Assembly: GCF_027941775.1 (NCBI RefSeq)
Contig: NZ_CP115917.1
Location: forward strand, 852,501-916,500
DNA length: 64,000 nucleotides
From: Tenacibaculum pacificus
GTDB taxonomy: Bacteria; Bacteroidota; Bacteroidia; Flavobacteriales; Flavobacteriaceae
Direction: 5' to 3'
In this document: piece by piece, positions 16,055 to 25,410 of the stretch
Layout of the letters: the number at the start of each line of letters is the position of its first letter
Numbering within the stretch: position 1 is the first letter of the stretch
The notes under the pieces: model-generated
What the model was told of the DNA's origin: nothing
Database searches by the model: none
Seen by the model: only the letters and a program-made list of their open reading frames with translations
Made by a program: the position numbers and the translations under genes

Positions 16055-16836
16055 TATTGAGCGTATTTTGCGCTATTGATATATTTTTCAATATCTTTAC
16101 CTTGATCGGTAGTAGCATATTTTTCTTTGATGCTTGTGTATAATTTTTCAGCTGTATTATATTCCTTTAAAGCCATTGCAGTTTGTGCTGCTTTGAATAA
16201 AAATAAAGGAGAAGTAAAGTCGTTACTTTTCTTTTTAGCTGCTTTTTGATAATAAGCTAAAGCATCTTCTGGTTGATTGATATCAGCAAAAGCATCACCA
16301 ATAGCACCTAAAGCTGTAGGACCTAATAATTCATCTTCAGAACTAAAATTACTTAAATACTCAATCGCTTCTTCGTATTTTTTCATCTTTAAGAAAGAAA
16401 TACCAGCATAATAATTTGCTAAATTCCCTGCTTTAGTTCCGCTAAATTCACTAGCAATATCTGTAAAACCATATTTTCCATCACCACCAGTTAGAGCAGT
16501 ATTGTATAAAGCATCCGCGGCAGTACCTGCTGAAGTTGTTGCTTTATCAAAAAATGTTCTTGGATATGCTAATTCATTAGAAGCCTCTTGTTCATTTGGC
16601 TCAGAAATAAATGTAGTGTAAGCTAAATATCCTAAAATTACAGCAGCAACTGTTACTAATCCTAAAAATAAAGGTTTGCTGTTTTTTTCAATCCATTCCT
16701 CTGATTTATTCGCTGTATCATCTAAAGTATTAAATACTTCAGCTGTTGTACTTTGCGATTCATCAAAGTTTTCTTCAACTTCTTCTACAATCTTTTCTTT
16801 TTTAGGTTTGTATCCTCTTTTCTTATATGTAGCCAT
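16054..16836 (-). CDS. Membrane-anchored tetratricopeptide-repeat protein
   Basis: This 260-residue protein has a basic/acidic cytoplasmic head (~1-50), one membrane helix (PLFLGLVTVAAVILGYLAYT, ~55-74) and TPR-like helices over the rest (for example YEEAIEYLSNF, PEDALAYYQKAAKK, YNTAEKLYTSI). The layout resembles YfgM/BamD-type scaffold proteins that assist envelope protein biogenesis, but the exact role is unknown. It is the first gene of the minus-strand run ribH, small membrane protein, mutL and rhomboids. Confidence 0.85.
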   Translation of the reverse strand: MATYKKRGYKPKKEKIVEEVEENFDESQSTTAEVFNTLDDTANKSEEWIEKNSKPLFLGLVTVAAVILGYLAYTTFISEPNEQEASNELAYPRTFFDKATTSAGTAADALYNTALTGGDGKYGFTDIASEFSGTKAGNLANYYAGISFLKMKKYEEAIEYLSNFSSEDELLGPTALGAIGDAFADINQPEDALAYYQKAAKKKSNDFTSPLFLFKAAQTAMALKEYNTAEKLYTSIKEKYATTDQGKDIEKYINSAKYAQ

Positions 16837-16950
16837 AATTGCTTAAAAATTTGTGGAACAAAAATAGCTTTTTAAATTGGATTTTAAAAATTGATTTTTT
16901 AGCTAAAAAAAACATAATTTGCGCTTTCTTTTTTGAAACAATTTTCATTC

Positions 16951-18028
16951 ATGTACTTGCAAAAAATATCATTAGTAAATTTTAAGAATATTGAAACTCA
17001 ATCTTTTGATTTTCAGAAGAAAATAAACTGTTTTGTAGGTAATAATGGTATTGGTAAAACCAATGTATTAGATGCTATTTATTATTTATCTTTTGCAAAA
17101 AGTTATTTTAATTCGGTTGCTGGACAGAATATTAGGCATGGTCAAGATTTTTTTATGATTGAAGGAACTTATCAATTAAATGACAGAAAAGAGAAGATTT
17201 TATGTTCTTTAAAAAGAGGTCAAAAAAATATTAAAAAGAAATGATAAAGCTTACGAGAAATTCTCAGAGCATATTGGGCAGTTACCACTTGTTATTATTT
17301 CGCCTGCGGATAGAGATTTAATTGTAGAAGGAAGCGAAACACGCCGAAAATTTATTGATGGTGTTATTTCTCAACAAGATAAAACTTATTTACAATGCTT
17401 AATTTTTTACAATAAAGTTATTAGTCAACGAAATGCTTTGTTAAAATATTTTGTTGCAAACAGAACTTTTGATTCCTTAAATTTAAAAGTATATGATGAA
17501 CAATTAGTGGAATACGGAACCGTTATTCATCAAAAAAGAAAAGCATTTTTAGAAGAGTTTTTGCCTATTTTTAATGAGAAACATCAAATTATATCAGGCG
17601 CAAAAGAAAAAGTAAATTTAGGTTATAAAAGTCAATTAAATGATGCATCTTTAACTGATTTGTTTGCTAAAAGTTTAGAAAAAGATAGGATGTTACAATA
17701 TACATCATCAGGAATTCATAAAGATGATTTGAGTTTTGAAATTGGAGAATATCCAATTAAAAAATTTGGTTCGCAAGGACAACAAAAATCGTACTTAATT
17801 GCCTTGAAATTAGCGCAGTTTGAGTTTATTAAAAAGCAATCAAAAGTAACACCTATTTTATTATTAGATGATATTTTTGATAAATTAGATGAAAATAGAG
17901 TCGCACAAATTGTAGCTTTGGTAAATAATGATGCTTTTGGACAAATTTTTATAACCGATACACATTTTGATAGAACGGAAAGCGTGCTTAAAAATAGTAA
18001 TCAAGAATATCAAATTTTTAAATTGTAA
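16951..18028 (+). pseudogene. recF: DNA replication/repair protein RecF, frameshifted at an A7 run
   Basis: RecF is an SMC-like ATPase that loads RecA at gaps. The first part (from [11 protein letters not shown] at 16951) contains Walker [10 protein letters not shown] and stays open to a TGA at 17242. The second part continues in the +1 frame from about 17225 as [17 protein letters not shown] through [18 protein letters not shown] to the Walker [15 protein letters not shown] and TDTHFDR. The break is at seven A residues (17222-17228); removing one or adding two restores a protein of 358 or 359 residues, the normal RecF length. Both halves are well conserved, so a sequencing error or very recent mutation is likely. 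A DciA-like gene follows four bases on. Confidence 0.9.
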
Positions 18029-18031
18029 AAT

Positions 18032-18328
18032 ATGGCAAAAAAAGAAAAAGACAGTTTTTTAATTAAAGATTTATTAGGAAGTTATATAGAAAAGGGAAGT
18101 TTAAATAAAGGTTTTCAGAAAATGCGTATTTCCGAAGCTTGGGTAAAGTTAATGGGCGCAGGTGTGGCATCTTATACAGGCGATATAAAATTACAAAACG
18201 GAACTTTAATAGTTCGTTTATCATCTTCTGTTTTAAGGGAGGAATTAGGTTACGGAAAAGATAAAATCATCAGAATGATTAATGAAGAAATGGGCGCTGA
18301 TATTGTAAAGAAATTAATGTTGGTGTAA
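18032..18328 (+). CDS. DUF721 / DciA-like protein
   Basis: This 98-residue protein matches the DUF721 family: an IKDLLGSYIEKGSLNKGF opening, WVKLMGAGVASYTGDIKL and RLSSSVLREELGY, then MINEEMGADIVKKLML. DciA proteins of this family help load the replicative helicase DnaB in bacteria lacking DnaC. It follows recF closely, as in many Bacteroidota, consistent with a replication role. The assignment to DciA rather than another DUF721 branch is inference. Confidence 0.88.
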   Translation: MAKKEKDSFLIKDLLGSYIEKGSLNKGFQKMRISEAWVKLMGAGVASYTGDIKLQNGTLIVRLSSSVLREELGYGKDKIIRMINEEMGADIVKKLMLV

Positions 18329-18348
18329 TTTTTTTAATCGATAAAAAC

Positions 18349-18380
18349 AAAAAACTCGTTACGATGGTAACGAGTTTTTT
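18349..18380. terminator. Bidirectional terminator
   Basis: AAAAAACTCGTTAC (18349-18362) pairs perfectly with GTAACGAGTTTTTT (18367-18380). It separates the convergent DUF721 and M1 peptidase genes. Confidence 0.9.
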
Positions 18381-18392
18381 TGTTGTAATGTT

Positions 18393-20039
18393 TTATTTTA
18401 AATCTTTAATATTCACATAAAAATTTTCATCAACAGTAATTTTATCCGAAGAAATTGTTGTGGTTTGCCAATTTTTAGTAGGTATTAATTGTTGAGTTTT
18501 TTTATCAACTAAAATATTTAGAGGCATATTAAAACCTTCAATTACATTATTCCAACGATATGAAATTTTATTATTATTGATTTTATATTCAAAAACAGGA
18601 ATTTTAACGGTACGTAAATACTGATTAAAAATACAAGTTAAATCTAATCCTGATTGTTCAATTAAATAGTTTTCAACTTGTTTTGTATTTACTGTTTGAT
18701 GATAAAAAACCGAATTTAATCCACGTAAAACTTGTCGCCATTTTTTATCATTATTAATTAAAGTTCTAATGGTGTGTAGCATATTTGCACCTTTATAATA
18801 CATATCTCCAGAACCTTCGCTATTTACATCGTATTGCCCAATAATAGGAATATCATTTTGAATACTTTTACGAGTTCCAATTACATATTCAGAAGCTGCT
18901 TTTTTACCGTAATAATAATCTAAAAACAAACTTTCAGAATAAGCTGTAAAACTCTCATGAATCCACATATCTGCAATATCAATATTTGTAATGTTATTGG
19001 CAAACCATTCGTGTCCAGATTCATGAATAATAATAAAATCGAATTTTAAACCCCAACCAGTTTTTGATAAATCACGTCCTAAATAACCATTTTGATACTT
19101 ATTTCCGTAAGTAACCGAACTTTGATGTTCCATCCCTAAATAAGGTGCTTCAACTAATTTGTATCCGTCTTTATAAAAAGGATATTTCCCAAACCAATAT
19201 TCAAAAGCTTTCATCATTTTAGGCGCATCTTTAAACTGCTTTTTTGCTTTTGATAAATTATCTCGTAATACGTAATAATCCATATCTAAAAGACCAGCTT
19301 CACCATTATATTTTTCTGAAAAATGAACATAATCACCAATATTTACATTTACGCCATAGTTATTAATCGGATTATTTACAAACCAATGATAGGTTGTAGT
19401 ATTGTCTTTATGTTGTTCTGTTTTACGTAATTTTCCGTTAGAAACATTCATCAAGTTTTTAGGAACACGCACGCTAATTGCCATACTATCTACTTCATCG
19501 TACATGTGATCTTTGTTTGGCCACCAAACACTTGCGCCCAAACCTTGGCAAGAAGTAGCTACAAAATGATTTCCGTTGTTATCTTTTTTCCATGTAAAAC
19601 CACCATCCCAAGGCGCATTTTTAGCTACTTTCGGATGCCCTTTGTAGTAAATATCTAATGAATGAACAGAGCCTACTTTTTGATGCTTTTTTAAATGAAT
19701 AAAATGAGCATTTCCATCAGAAACTACTTTTAATTTTTTTCCATTCTGAATTACTTTCGTAATTTTTAAAGGAGCTTGTAAATCAATTTGTAAAATAAGA
19801 CTGGGTTTTAAAACGGTGTATTGTACCGTATTTTTTCCGCTGATAAATTTTTTATCAGGATTTACAGTAATATCTAAATGATAGTAGGTTAAATTCCACC
19901 AAATTCTTTCAGGCGTAATTGTGCCACGTAAACTATCTTGACGTGTAAAATTTTTGGTTTCATCAAATAAGGAAGTCTGTGCTAATACATTACAACTGAT
20001 AAGAAGTAATAAACCGTTAATTATTAATTTTTTACTCAT
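18393..20039 (-). CDS. M1-family zinc metallopeptidase, exported
   Basis: The product has about 548 residues from the ATG that gives a clean signal peptide (MSKKLIINGLLLLISCNVLAQ); the ATG 30 bases upstream is less likely. The M1 peptidase catalytic domain carries the substrate motif GMEHQ and the zinc site HESGHEWF with a downstream glutamate in WIHESFTAYSESL. The N-terminal beta-domain resembles aminopeptidase N (YHLDITVNPDKKFISG). It probably acts in the periplasm or outside the cell on peptides. Confidence 0.93.
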   Translation of the reverse strand: MSKKLIINGLLLLISCNVLAQTSLFDETKNFTRQDSLRGTITPERIWWNLTYYHLDITVNPDKKFISGKNTVQYTVLKPSLILQIDLQAPLKITKVIQNGKKLKVVSDGNAHFIHLKKHQKVGSVHSLDIYYKGHPKVAKNAPWDGGFTWKKDNNGNHFVATSCQGLGASVWWPNKDHMYDEVDSMAISVRVPKNLMNVSNGKLRKTEQHKDNTTTYHWFVNNPINNYGVNVNIGDYVHFSEKYNGEAGLLDMDYYVLRDNLSKAKKQFKDAPKMMKAFEYWFGKYPFYKDGYKLVEAPYLGMEHQSSVTYGNKYQNGYLGRDLSKTGWGLKFDFIIIHESGHEWFANNITNIDIADMWIHESFTAYSESLFLDYYYGKKAASEYVIGTRKSIQNDIPIIGQYDVNSEGSGDMYYKGANMLHTIRTLINNDKKWRQVLRGLNSVFYHQTVNTKQVENYLIEQSGLDLTCIFNQYLRTVKIPVFEYKINNNKISYRWNNVIEGFNMPLNILVDKKTQQLIPTKNWQTTTISSDKITVDENFYVNIKDLK

Positions 20040-20134
20040 AATAAATCTATTCTTAAATAAGAATTGCAAAGATAAGTGATTAAACTCTTTCTTTATTATG
20101 GTGAACTTTCTGATATTTGTATAAAATTAGGTCA

Positions 20135-20935
20135 ATGTCAAAAGTTATATTAATAACAGGTGCTTCTTCTGGAATCGGAAAAGCAATTGCAACATATTTA
20201 CACGATAAAAATTATACAGTTTACGGAACTAGTAGAAATTCAAATAAATTGAAGTCACCTTTTTCTATGGTTGCTTTAGATGTTACAGATGCTTCTACAA
20301 TACAAACCGCAATTGATACCGTTATACAAAAAGAGGGTAGGATAGATGTATTAATAAATAATGCAGGAAAAGGAATTACAGGGTCAATTGAAGATACACC
20401 AACTGATGAAATGCGCGCTAATTTTGATACCAATTTTTTTGGAGCTATTGATGTTGTAAAAGCCGTATTACCACAAATGAGAAAGCAAAAATCAGGAGTT
20501 GTAATTAACGTAACTTCTATTGCTGGATACATGGGATTGCCGTTTAGAGGAATTTATTCTGCAAGTAAAGGCGCTTTAGAATTGGTTACAGAAGCCTTGA
20601 GTATGGAAGTTAAAAGCTTTGGAATTAAGATGATTAATGTTGCGCCAGGAGATTTTGCTACGAATATTGCCGCAGGAAGATATCATACGCCAGTTTATGA
20701 AGATTCTGCTTACAAACAAAAGTATTCTGAAAACTTAGCAGTAATTGATGGTGATGTTAATTCAGGAATGAATCCGATAGTAATGGCAAAAGCAATACAT
20801 CAAATTATTGAAAATAAGAATCCGAAAATACATTACAAAATCGGCGGTTTTATGGAGAAATTTTCCATCGTTTTAAAACGAATATTGCCAGATAAAATGT
20901 ATCAAAAATTATTAATGAACCATTATAAATTGTAA
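20135..20935 (+). CDS. Short-chain dehydrogenase/reductase
   Basis: The product is 266 residues from the ATG giving MSKVILITGASSGIG; the upstream ATG adds six poorly conserved residues. Classical SDR motifs are present: TGASSGIG for NAD(P) binding near the N-terminus, NNAG near 80, a Ser in VTSIAG and the catalytic YSASK. The substrate is unknown. It is followed by the transaldolase-like gene on the same strand. Confidence 0.92.
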   Translation: MSKVILITGASSGIGKAIATYLHDKNYTVYGTSRNSNKLKSPFSMVALDVTDASTIQTAIDTVIQKEGRIDVLINNAGKGITGSIEDTPTDEMRANFDTNFFGAIDVVKAVLPQMRKQKSGVVINVTSIAGYMGLPFRGIYSASKGALELVTEALSMEVKSFGIKMINVAPGDFATNIAAGRYHTPVYEDSAYKQKYSENLAVIDGDVNSGMNPIVMAKAIHQIIENKNPKIHYKIGGFMEKFSIVLKRILPDKMYQKLLMNHYKL

Positions 20936-21011
20936 ATTTGCAAGTAATATTCTGCAAAGTCAAAAATAGGTTTTTAATTCAAGTTAATTTAACCACATAA
21001 CATATATACAG

Positions 21012-21665
21012 ATGAAATTTTTTATTGATACAGCGAATTTAGAGCAAATTAAAGAAGCACAAGCTTTAGGTATTTTAGACGGTGTAACAACCAATCCATC
21101 TTTAATGGCAAAAGAAGGAATTACAGGACAAGAAAACATTATCAACCATTACAAAGCTATTTGTGAATTGGTAGAAGGCGATGTTTCTGCTGAGGTTATT
21201 TCAACCGATTTTGAAGGGATGGTAAAAGAAGGAGAAGCTTTAGCAGCTTTAAACCCTCAAATTGTTGTGAAATTACCAATGATTAAAGACGGAATTAAGG
21301 CGTGTAAATATTTTTCTGATAAAGGAATTAAAACAAACGTAACTTTAGTGTTTTCTGCGGGTCAGGCGTTATTAGCTGCCAAAGCAGGAGCAACTTATGT
21401 TTCGCCATTTATTGGTCGCTTAGATGATATTTCTACTGATGGATTAAATTTAATATCAGAAATTAGAACTATTTATGATAATTATAGTTTTGAAACACAA
21501 ATTTTAGCAGCGTCTGTACGTCATACAATGCATATTATTGATTGTGCTAAATTAGGTTCTGATGTAATGACAGGTCCTTTAAGTGCTATCGAAGGTTTAT
21601 TAAGACACCCTTTAACAGATAGTGGTTTAGCTAAGTTTTTAGCAGATTATCAAAAAGGAAACTAA
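21012..21665 (+). CDS. Transaldolase / fructose-6-phosphate aldolase-like protein
   Basis: This 217-residue TIM-barrel enzyme belongs to the short transaldolase subfamily (TalC/FSA): MKFFIDTANLEQI at the start, DGVTTNPSLMAKEG, the Schiff-base lysine in VVKLPM (about residue 86), and AGATYVSPFIGRLDD. It may act as transaldolase in the pentose phosphate pathway or as fructose-6-phosphate aldolase; sequence alone does not decide. A TAAATTTG -7 element at 20933-20940 may drive it. A structured repeat lies just downstream. Confidence 0.94.
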   Translation: MKFFIDTANLEQIKEAQALGILDGVTTNPSLMAKEGITGQENIINHYKAICELVEGDVSAEVISTDFEGMVKEGEALAALNPQIVVKLPMIKDGIKACKYFSDKGIKTNVTLVFSAGQALLAAKAGATYVSPFIGRLDDISTDGLNLISEIRTIYDNYSFETQILAASVRHTMHIIDCAKLGSDVMTGPLSAIEGLLRHPLTDSGLAKFLADYQKGN

Positions 21666-21699
21666 TAAATTTAGTTGCTTAGTTATTAAAAAAATAATT

Positions 21700-21772
21700 A
21701 GAAGCTATTTCCTGCTTTACACTATATCTTTTTGCCGAAAAAAGCAAAAAGGATGCCGTTTCAATCAGGGCT
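21700..21772 (-). repeat. Dispersed structured repeat, copy 3 (inverted, diverged)
   Basis: Read on the minus strand this begins AGCCCTGATTGAA and ends CAGGAAATAGCTTCT, the same frame as the copies at 599 and 32758. The inner CCTG (21766-21769 complement) pairs with CAGG (21711-21714 complement); copies 1 and 2 have CCCG with CGGG, so one pair changed on both sides. The central arm differs in sequence but again has complementary T-rich and A-rich strands. It lies between the transaldolase gene and menD, antisense to both. Confidence 0.72.
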
Positions 21773-21810
21773 AGGCTACCAACTAAATTTGGTGAATTAG
21801 AAGAATACAG

Positions 21811-21838
21811 AACTCCAAATTAATATGATTTGGAGTTT
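21811..21838 (+). terminator. Weak hairpin before menD
   Basis: AACTCCAAAT (21811-21820) pairs with ATTTGGAGTT (21828-21837) around a 7-base loop, but the following T tract is short and interrupted. It may terminate the transaldolase transcript. Confidence 0.5.
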
Positions 21839-21871
21839 CCTTTCATAAAATAATGAATTATTAAAAATTTT

Positions 21872-23524
21872 ATGTATCCAAAAAAAGAACTTGCGCAATT
21901 AGTTATTTCGGCATGTCATCAATTTAATATTGATACTGTTGTTATTTCTCCAGGATCAAGAAACGCTCCGTTAACGATTGGTTTTGTAAATCATCCAGAT
22001 ATAGAAACTTTGAGTGTTGTTGATGAGCGTTGTGCTGCTTTTTTTGCTATGGGAATTGCACAACAGAAGCAAAAACCTGTAGCAATGATTTGTTCTTCAG
22101 GTTCGGCATTGTTAAATTATTATCCCGCGATAGCGGAGGCTTTTTATAGTAATATTCCGTTAGTGGTTATTTCTGCGGATAGACCCAAACATTTAATTGA
22201 TATTGGCGATGGACAAACTATTCGTCAAGAAAATGTATTTGAAAATCATATTTTATTTTCGGCTAATTTAATAGAAGCTGAAAATCAATTAATAAATAAT
22301 ACAAATTTATTAAATGAAGCTTTGCAAAACGCTGTGTTTAAAAAAGGCCCTATACATATAAATGTTCCTTTTGATGAGCCTTTGTATGAAACTATTGATA
22401 CATTAAAAAAGTTTGATTTTCCAAGTATTATTAAAACAGCATCAGAACCTTTTGTTGATTATCAAAAATTATCAGAAATTTGGAATTCATCTTCTAAAAA
22501 AATGATTTTAGTAGGAAGTAATTTTCCTGATGAATCATTACAAGAAATTTTAAATGAATTTGCAATAGATGAATCGGTTTTAATTTTAACAGAAACGACA
22601 TCAAATTTATATCATCCGAAATTTATAAATGCAATTGATAAACTGATTTTTCCGTTAACGAAAACTGATTTTACAACTTTTAAACCTGAAGTATTAATTA
22701 CTTTAGGAGGGATGGTTATTTCTAAAAAAATAAAACAAATTTTAAGAAAGGCTAAACCATTACATCATTGGCATATTGATTTATTTAAAGCGATGGATAC
22801 GTATCAATGTTTATCTGAATTTATTCAAGAAAAACCAGTAGTTTTTTTAGATAAATTAATTATTGAAACTCAAAAATCAGTAAGTAAGTATCAGCAAAAT
22901 TGGTTAAAAATAAATCAAGAAAGAGAAATACAGCATAAAAATTATTTAGAAGTTTGTGAATATTCCGATTTAAAAGCTTTCGAAGCTATTTTAAAAGTTA
23001 TACCAAATTATTCTCAGCTTCAAATAAGTAATAGTTCAATTATTAGATATTCTCAGTTATTTAATTTAAATAATACATTACGTGTTTTTTGCAATAGAGG
23101 AACTAGTGGAATTGACGGTAGTACAAGTACCGCTATTGGAGCAGCATTTGTAGATAAACAACAAACTACTTTTATAACAGGTGATTTAAGTTTTTTTTAT
23201 GATAGTAACGCTTTATGGAATACCAATATTAAAACTAATTTTAGAATTATTATTTTAAATAATGCTGGTGGCGGAATTTTTAGATTTATTCCTGGTCCGT
23301 TAACAACAAATGCAGCAAATTATTTTGAAACACCACATAGTTTAACGGCACAGCATTTGTCAAAAATGCATGGGTTTGATTACATTGCTGTTTCAAATTT
23401 AGAAGAATTAACAATAGGATTGAACGATTTTTATACAAAATCAGCACAACCAAAAATAATGGAGATATTTACTCCGAAAGAAATAAATGACGTAGTTTTA
23501 AAAAACTATTTTAAAAATTTATAA
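21872..23524 (+). CDS. menD: 2-succinyl-5-enolpyruvyl-6-hydroxy-3-cyclohexene-1-carboxylate synthase
   Basis: This 550-residue ThDP-dependent enzyme of menaquinone synthesis joins isochorismate with 2-oxoglutarate. N-terminal features are VVISPGSRNAPLTIGF and DERCAAFFAMGIAQ with the catalytic Glu region. The ThDP-binding motif GDLSFFYDSNALWN lies near residues 435-450, followed by NNAGGGIF. Length is normal for MenD. It starts a plus-strand set with a CvfB-like gene; menB follows after an intervening minus-strand esterase gene. Confidence 0.95.
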   Translation: MYPKKELAQLVISACHQFNIDTVVISPGSRNAPLTIGFVNHPDIETLSVVDERCAAFFAMGIAQQKQKPVAMICSSGSALLNYYPAIAEAFYSNIPLVVISADRPKHLIDIGDGQTIRQENVFENHILFSANLIEAENQLINNTNLLNEALQNAVFKKGPIHINVPFDEPLYETIDTLKKFDFPSIIKTASEPFVDYQKLSEIWNSSSKKMILVGSNFPDESLQEILNEFAIDESVLILTETTSNLYHPKFINAIDKLIFPLTKTDFTTFKPEVLITLGGMVISKKIKQILRKAKPLHHWHIDLFKAMDTYQCLSEFIQEKPVVFLDKLIIETQKSVSKYQQNWLKINQEREIQHKNYLEVCEYSDLKAFEAILKVIPNYSQLQISNSSIIRYSQLFNLNNTLRVFCNRGTSGIDGSTSTAIGAAFVDKQQTTFITGDLSFFYDSNALWNTNIKTNFRIIILNNAGGGIFRFIPGPLTTNAANYFETPHSLTAQHLSKMHGFDYIAVSNLEELTIGLNDFYTKSAQPKIMEIFTPKEINDVVLKNYFKNL

Positions 23525-23525
23525 A

Positions 23526-23975
23526 ATGGAATTACAAGAAGGATTAGAAGAAAATTCACAAGATGGGTTACAAGAAGGAGATCAGGTAAATTTGAAAATA
23601 GTTGAGCAAACTCCATTAGGATATAATGTTTTAATTGATGATGAATTTGACGGTTTATTATTTAATAGTGAAGTGTATCAAGATATAGAAGAAGGTATGG
23701 AAACATACGGATATGTAAAGAAAATAAGAGAAGATGGTAAAATAGATGTGTCTATACGTCCACAAGGTTTTAGAAATGTAATTGATACTGATGCCGATGT
23801 TATTTTACGTAAATTAGATGAAAAAGGTTATTTAATGCTAACTGATAAAAGTTCGCCGGAATCAATTAAATTCCGTTTACAAATGAGTAAAAAGGCATTT
23901 AAAAGAGCTATTGGTGGCTTATATAAAGATAAAAAAATCGAATTAAAATCAGATAGAATTGAGTTAATAAAGTAA
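23526..23975 (+). CDS. S1-like plus winged-helix protein (CvfB C-terminal type)
   Basis: This 149-residue protein resembles the C-terminal half of CvfB/YitL: one S1-like RNA-binding barrel (GDQVNLKIVEQTPLGYNVLIDD through FDGLLFNSE and GYVKKIREDGKIDVSI), then a small winged-helix domain (SPESIKFRLQMSKKAFKRAIGGLYKDKKI). Full-length CvfB has about 280 residues with several S1 domains, so this is a short form. It starts one base after the menD stop and is surely co-transcribed. A nucleic-acid binding or regulatory role is inferred. Confidence 0.83.
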   Translation: MELQEGLEENSQDGLQEGDQVNLKIVEQTPLGYNVLIDDEFDGLLFNSEVYQDIEEGMETYGYVKKIREDGKIDVSIRPQGFRNVIDTDADVILRKLDEKGYLMLTDKSSPESIKFRLQMSKKAFKRAIGGLYKDKKIELKSDRIELIK

Positions 23976-23999
23976 TTTATTCTATTAAATTTTTAATTA

Positions 24000-24037
24000 A
24001 AAAAATCCGTTACTTATAAAGTAACGGATTTTTTTTT
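24000..24037. terminator. Bidirectional terminator
   Basis: AAAAATCCGTTAC pairs with GTAACGGATTTTT around a 7-base loop. It lies between convergent CvfB-like and esterase genes. Confidence 0.9.
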
Positions 24038-24054
24038 AGATAAATAATTAAAAA

Positions 24055-25317
24055 TTATTCTTCTTCTTCATTATTATCTTGATTTTCTTCTTGGTTCTCA
24101 TCAAGGTTTTCTTCAGGATTTTCATCAGGAAGAATTTCATCTTTTGGTTGGCTTTCTTTTAAACTATTTACACGTTTAATATTTTCGTAAAAAGCATTTG
24201 CATTAGGGTCAGAAGGATTCATTTTCCCGTAAGCAGCTTTGTAGTAAAAATCAGCTCTTTCATAGTCTTTTCCTAATTCATAGTATTTTCCTACATAGAA
24301 ATCTCCAATATGAGAATTCGGGTATTTTATCATTACAAAATCACCTAAAACACGTAAGTAATCACCGTCTTGTTTGTCGATAACAACTCCTTCAATAGCA
24401 AAAACATCATCTAACCGAACATTTAAATTTGATCCATATAAATATTGAATATCTAAATATTTTTGTTCTACATATTTAATAGCTTCTAAAGGATCTAAAT
24501 CTTTAATTTTTGCATCAAATTCACTTTTAGTTATTTTGGCATATAAGTAAAACATTTTTTCAAAAGCTCTTGGAATTGTTTCTCCAATAACAGATAAGTG
24601 ATTAGGTGCGTTTACAAATTTATCAAAAGTAATATGCAAATTTTTAGCTTCAAAAGAGGATAAGAAAGTTCCTATTTCGCTAAATCGATCATTTTGATTT
24701 TGGATAATATATTTTTCATTATTACTAGAATATAAAAAGTACGTATTATCTTTTTGACCTAGTCTTGCTAAAGAATACGATTGGATAGTACTCGCACTAA
24801 ATTTAGTGAATTCAGGAGTAATACAGATAAATGAGTTAAATATAGGTTCAGCATCTTTTAAAAAGTAAGTGCTAAAAGTAGCAGCTTTTCCTTCGGCAGC
24901 TATTGTCATAAAAGGAGATGTTCGATAATTTAATTCCATGTAAGGAATTAATTCTTTTTTTATAAATTGTTGAAATTTTTTAGCACTAGCTGTTAATGCA
25001 TTATTAGAAGGAACAATAGAAATATCTTTTTTGTAGGTTTTACCCATATCTATTCCTACTACTATTTGTCGAGGTGCTTTATCTGTATCTGCATAAAGTT
25101 TTGCATTTCCAACATACATATCAAAAAGATATTGATTACCTAGAACAATAGCTAAAGGATAACGAACTGTTTTATCCTTATCATAATTTTTAGGAATGTA
25201 AATTTTTACAGACCTACCTTTATTAAATAGGGTAGATTTAATATTTTGGGTAATTACTTTTTGCGAAAAAATGCTTATACTTATAAGTAAAGCTACTAAA
25301 AAAAATACTTGTTTCAT
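24055..25317 (-). CDS. Exported esterase-like alpha/beta hydrolase with acidic tail
   Basis: The product has about 420 residues from the ATG giving signal peptide MKQVFFLVALLISISIFSQ. The following ~230 residues resemble the esterase-D/enterochelin-esterase type fold (VKIYIPKNYDKDKTVRYPLAIVL, DRFSEIGTFL). The usual GxSxGG elbow is not obvious: the expected region reads IAAEGKAA, so catalysis is doubtful. A helical repeat region (KDYERADFYYKAAYGK) and a Glu/Asn-rich tail (~400-420) follow. It interrupts menD and menB on the opposite strand. Confidence 0.75.
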   Translation of the reverse strand: MKQVFFLVALLISISIFSQKVITQNIKSTLFNKGRSVKIYIPKNYDKDKTVRYPLAIVLGNQYLFDMYVGNAKLYADTDKAPRQIVVGIDMGKTYKKDISIVPSNNALTASAKKFQQFIKKELIPYMELNYRTSPFMTIAAEGKAATFSTYFLKDAEPIFNSFICITPEFTKFSASTIQSYSLARLGQKDNTYFLYSSNNEKYIIQNQNDRFSEIGTFLSSFEAKNLHITFDKFVNAPNHLSVIGETIPRAFEKMFYLYAKITKSEFDAKIKDLDPLEAIKYVEQKYLDIQYLYGSNLNVRLDDVFAIEGVVIDKQDGDYLRVLGDFVMIKYPNSHIGDFYVGKYYELGKDYERADFYYKAAYGKMNPSDPNANAFYENIKRVNSLKESQPKDEILPDENPEENLDENQEENQDNNEEEE

Positions 25318-25410
25318 AGGGGTATGTATTATATCGTTCAAATATAAAAAAGAAAAACAAAGTTATTGTGTTATTTTTGCTATAGTTAATAACGTTAACA
25401 TTTAAGAAAT

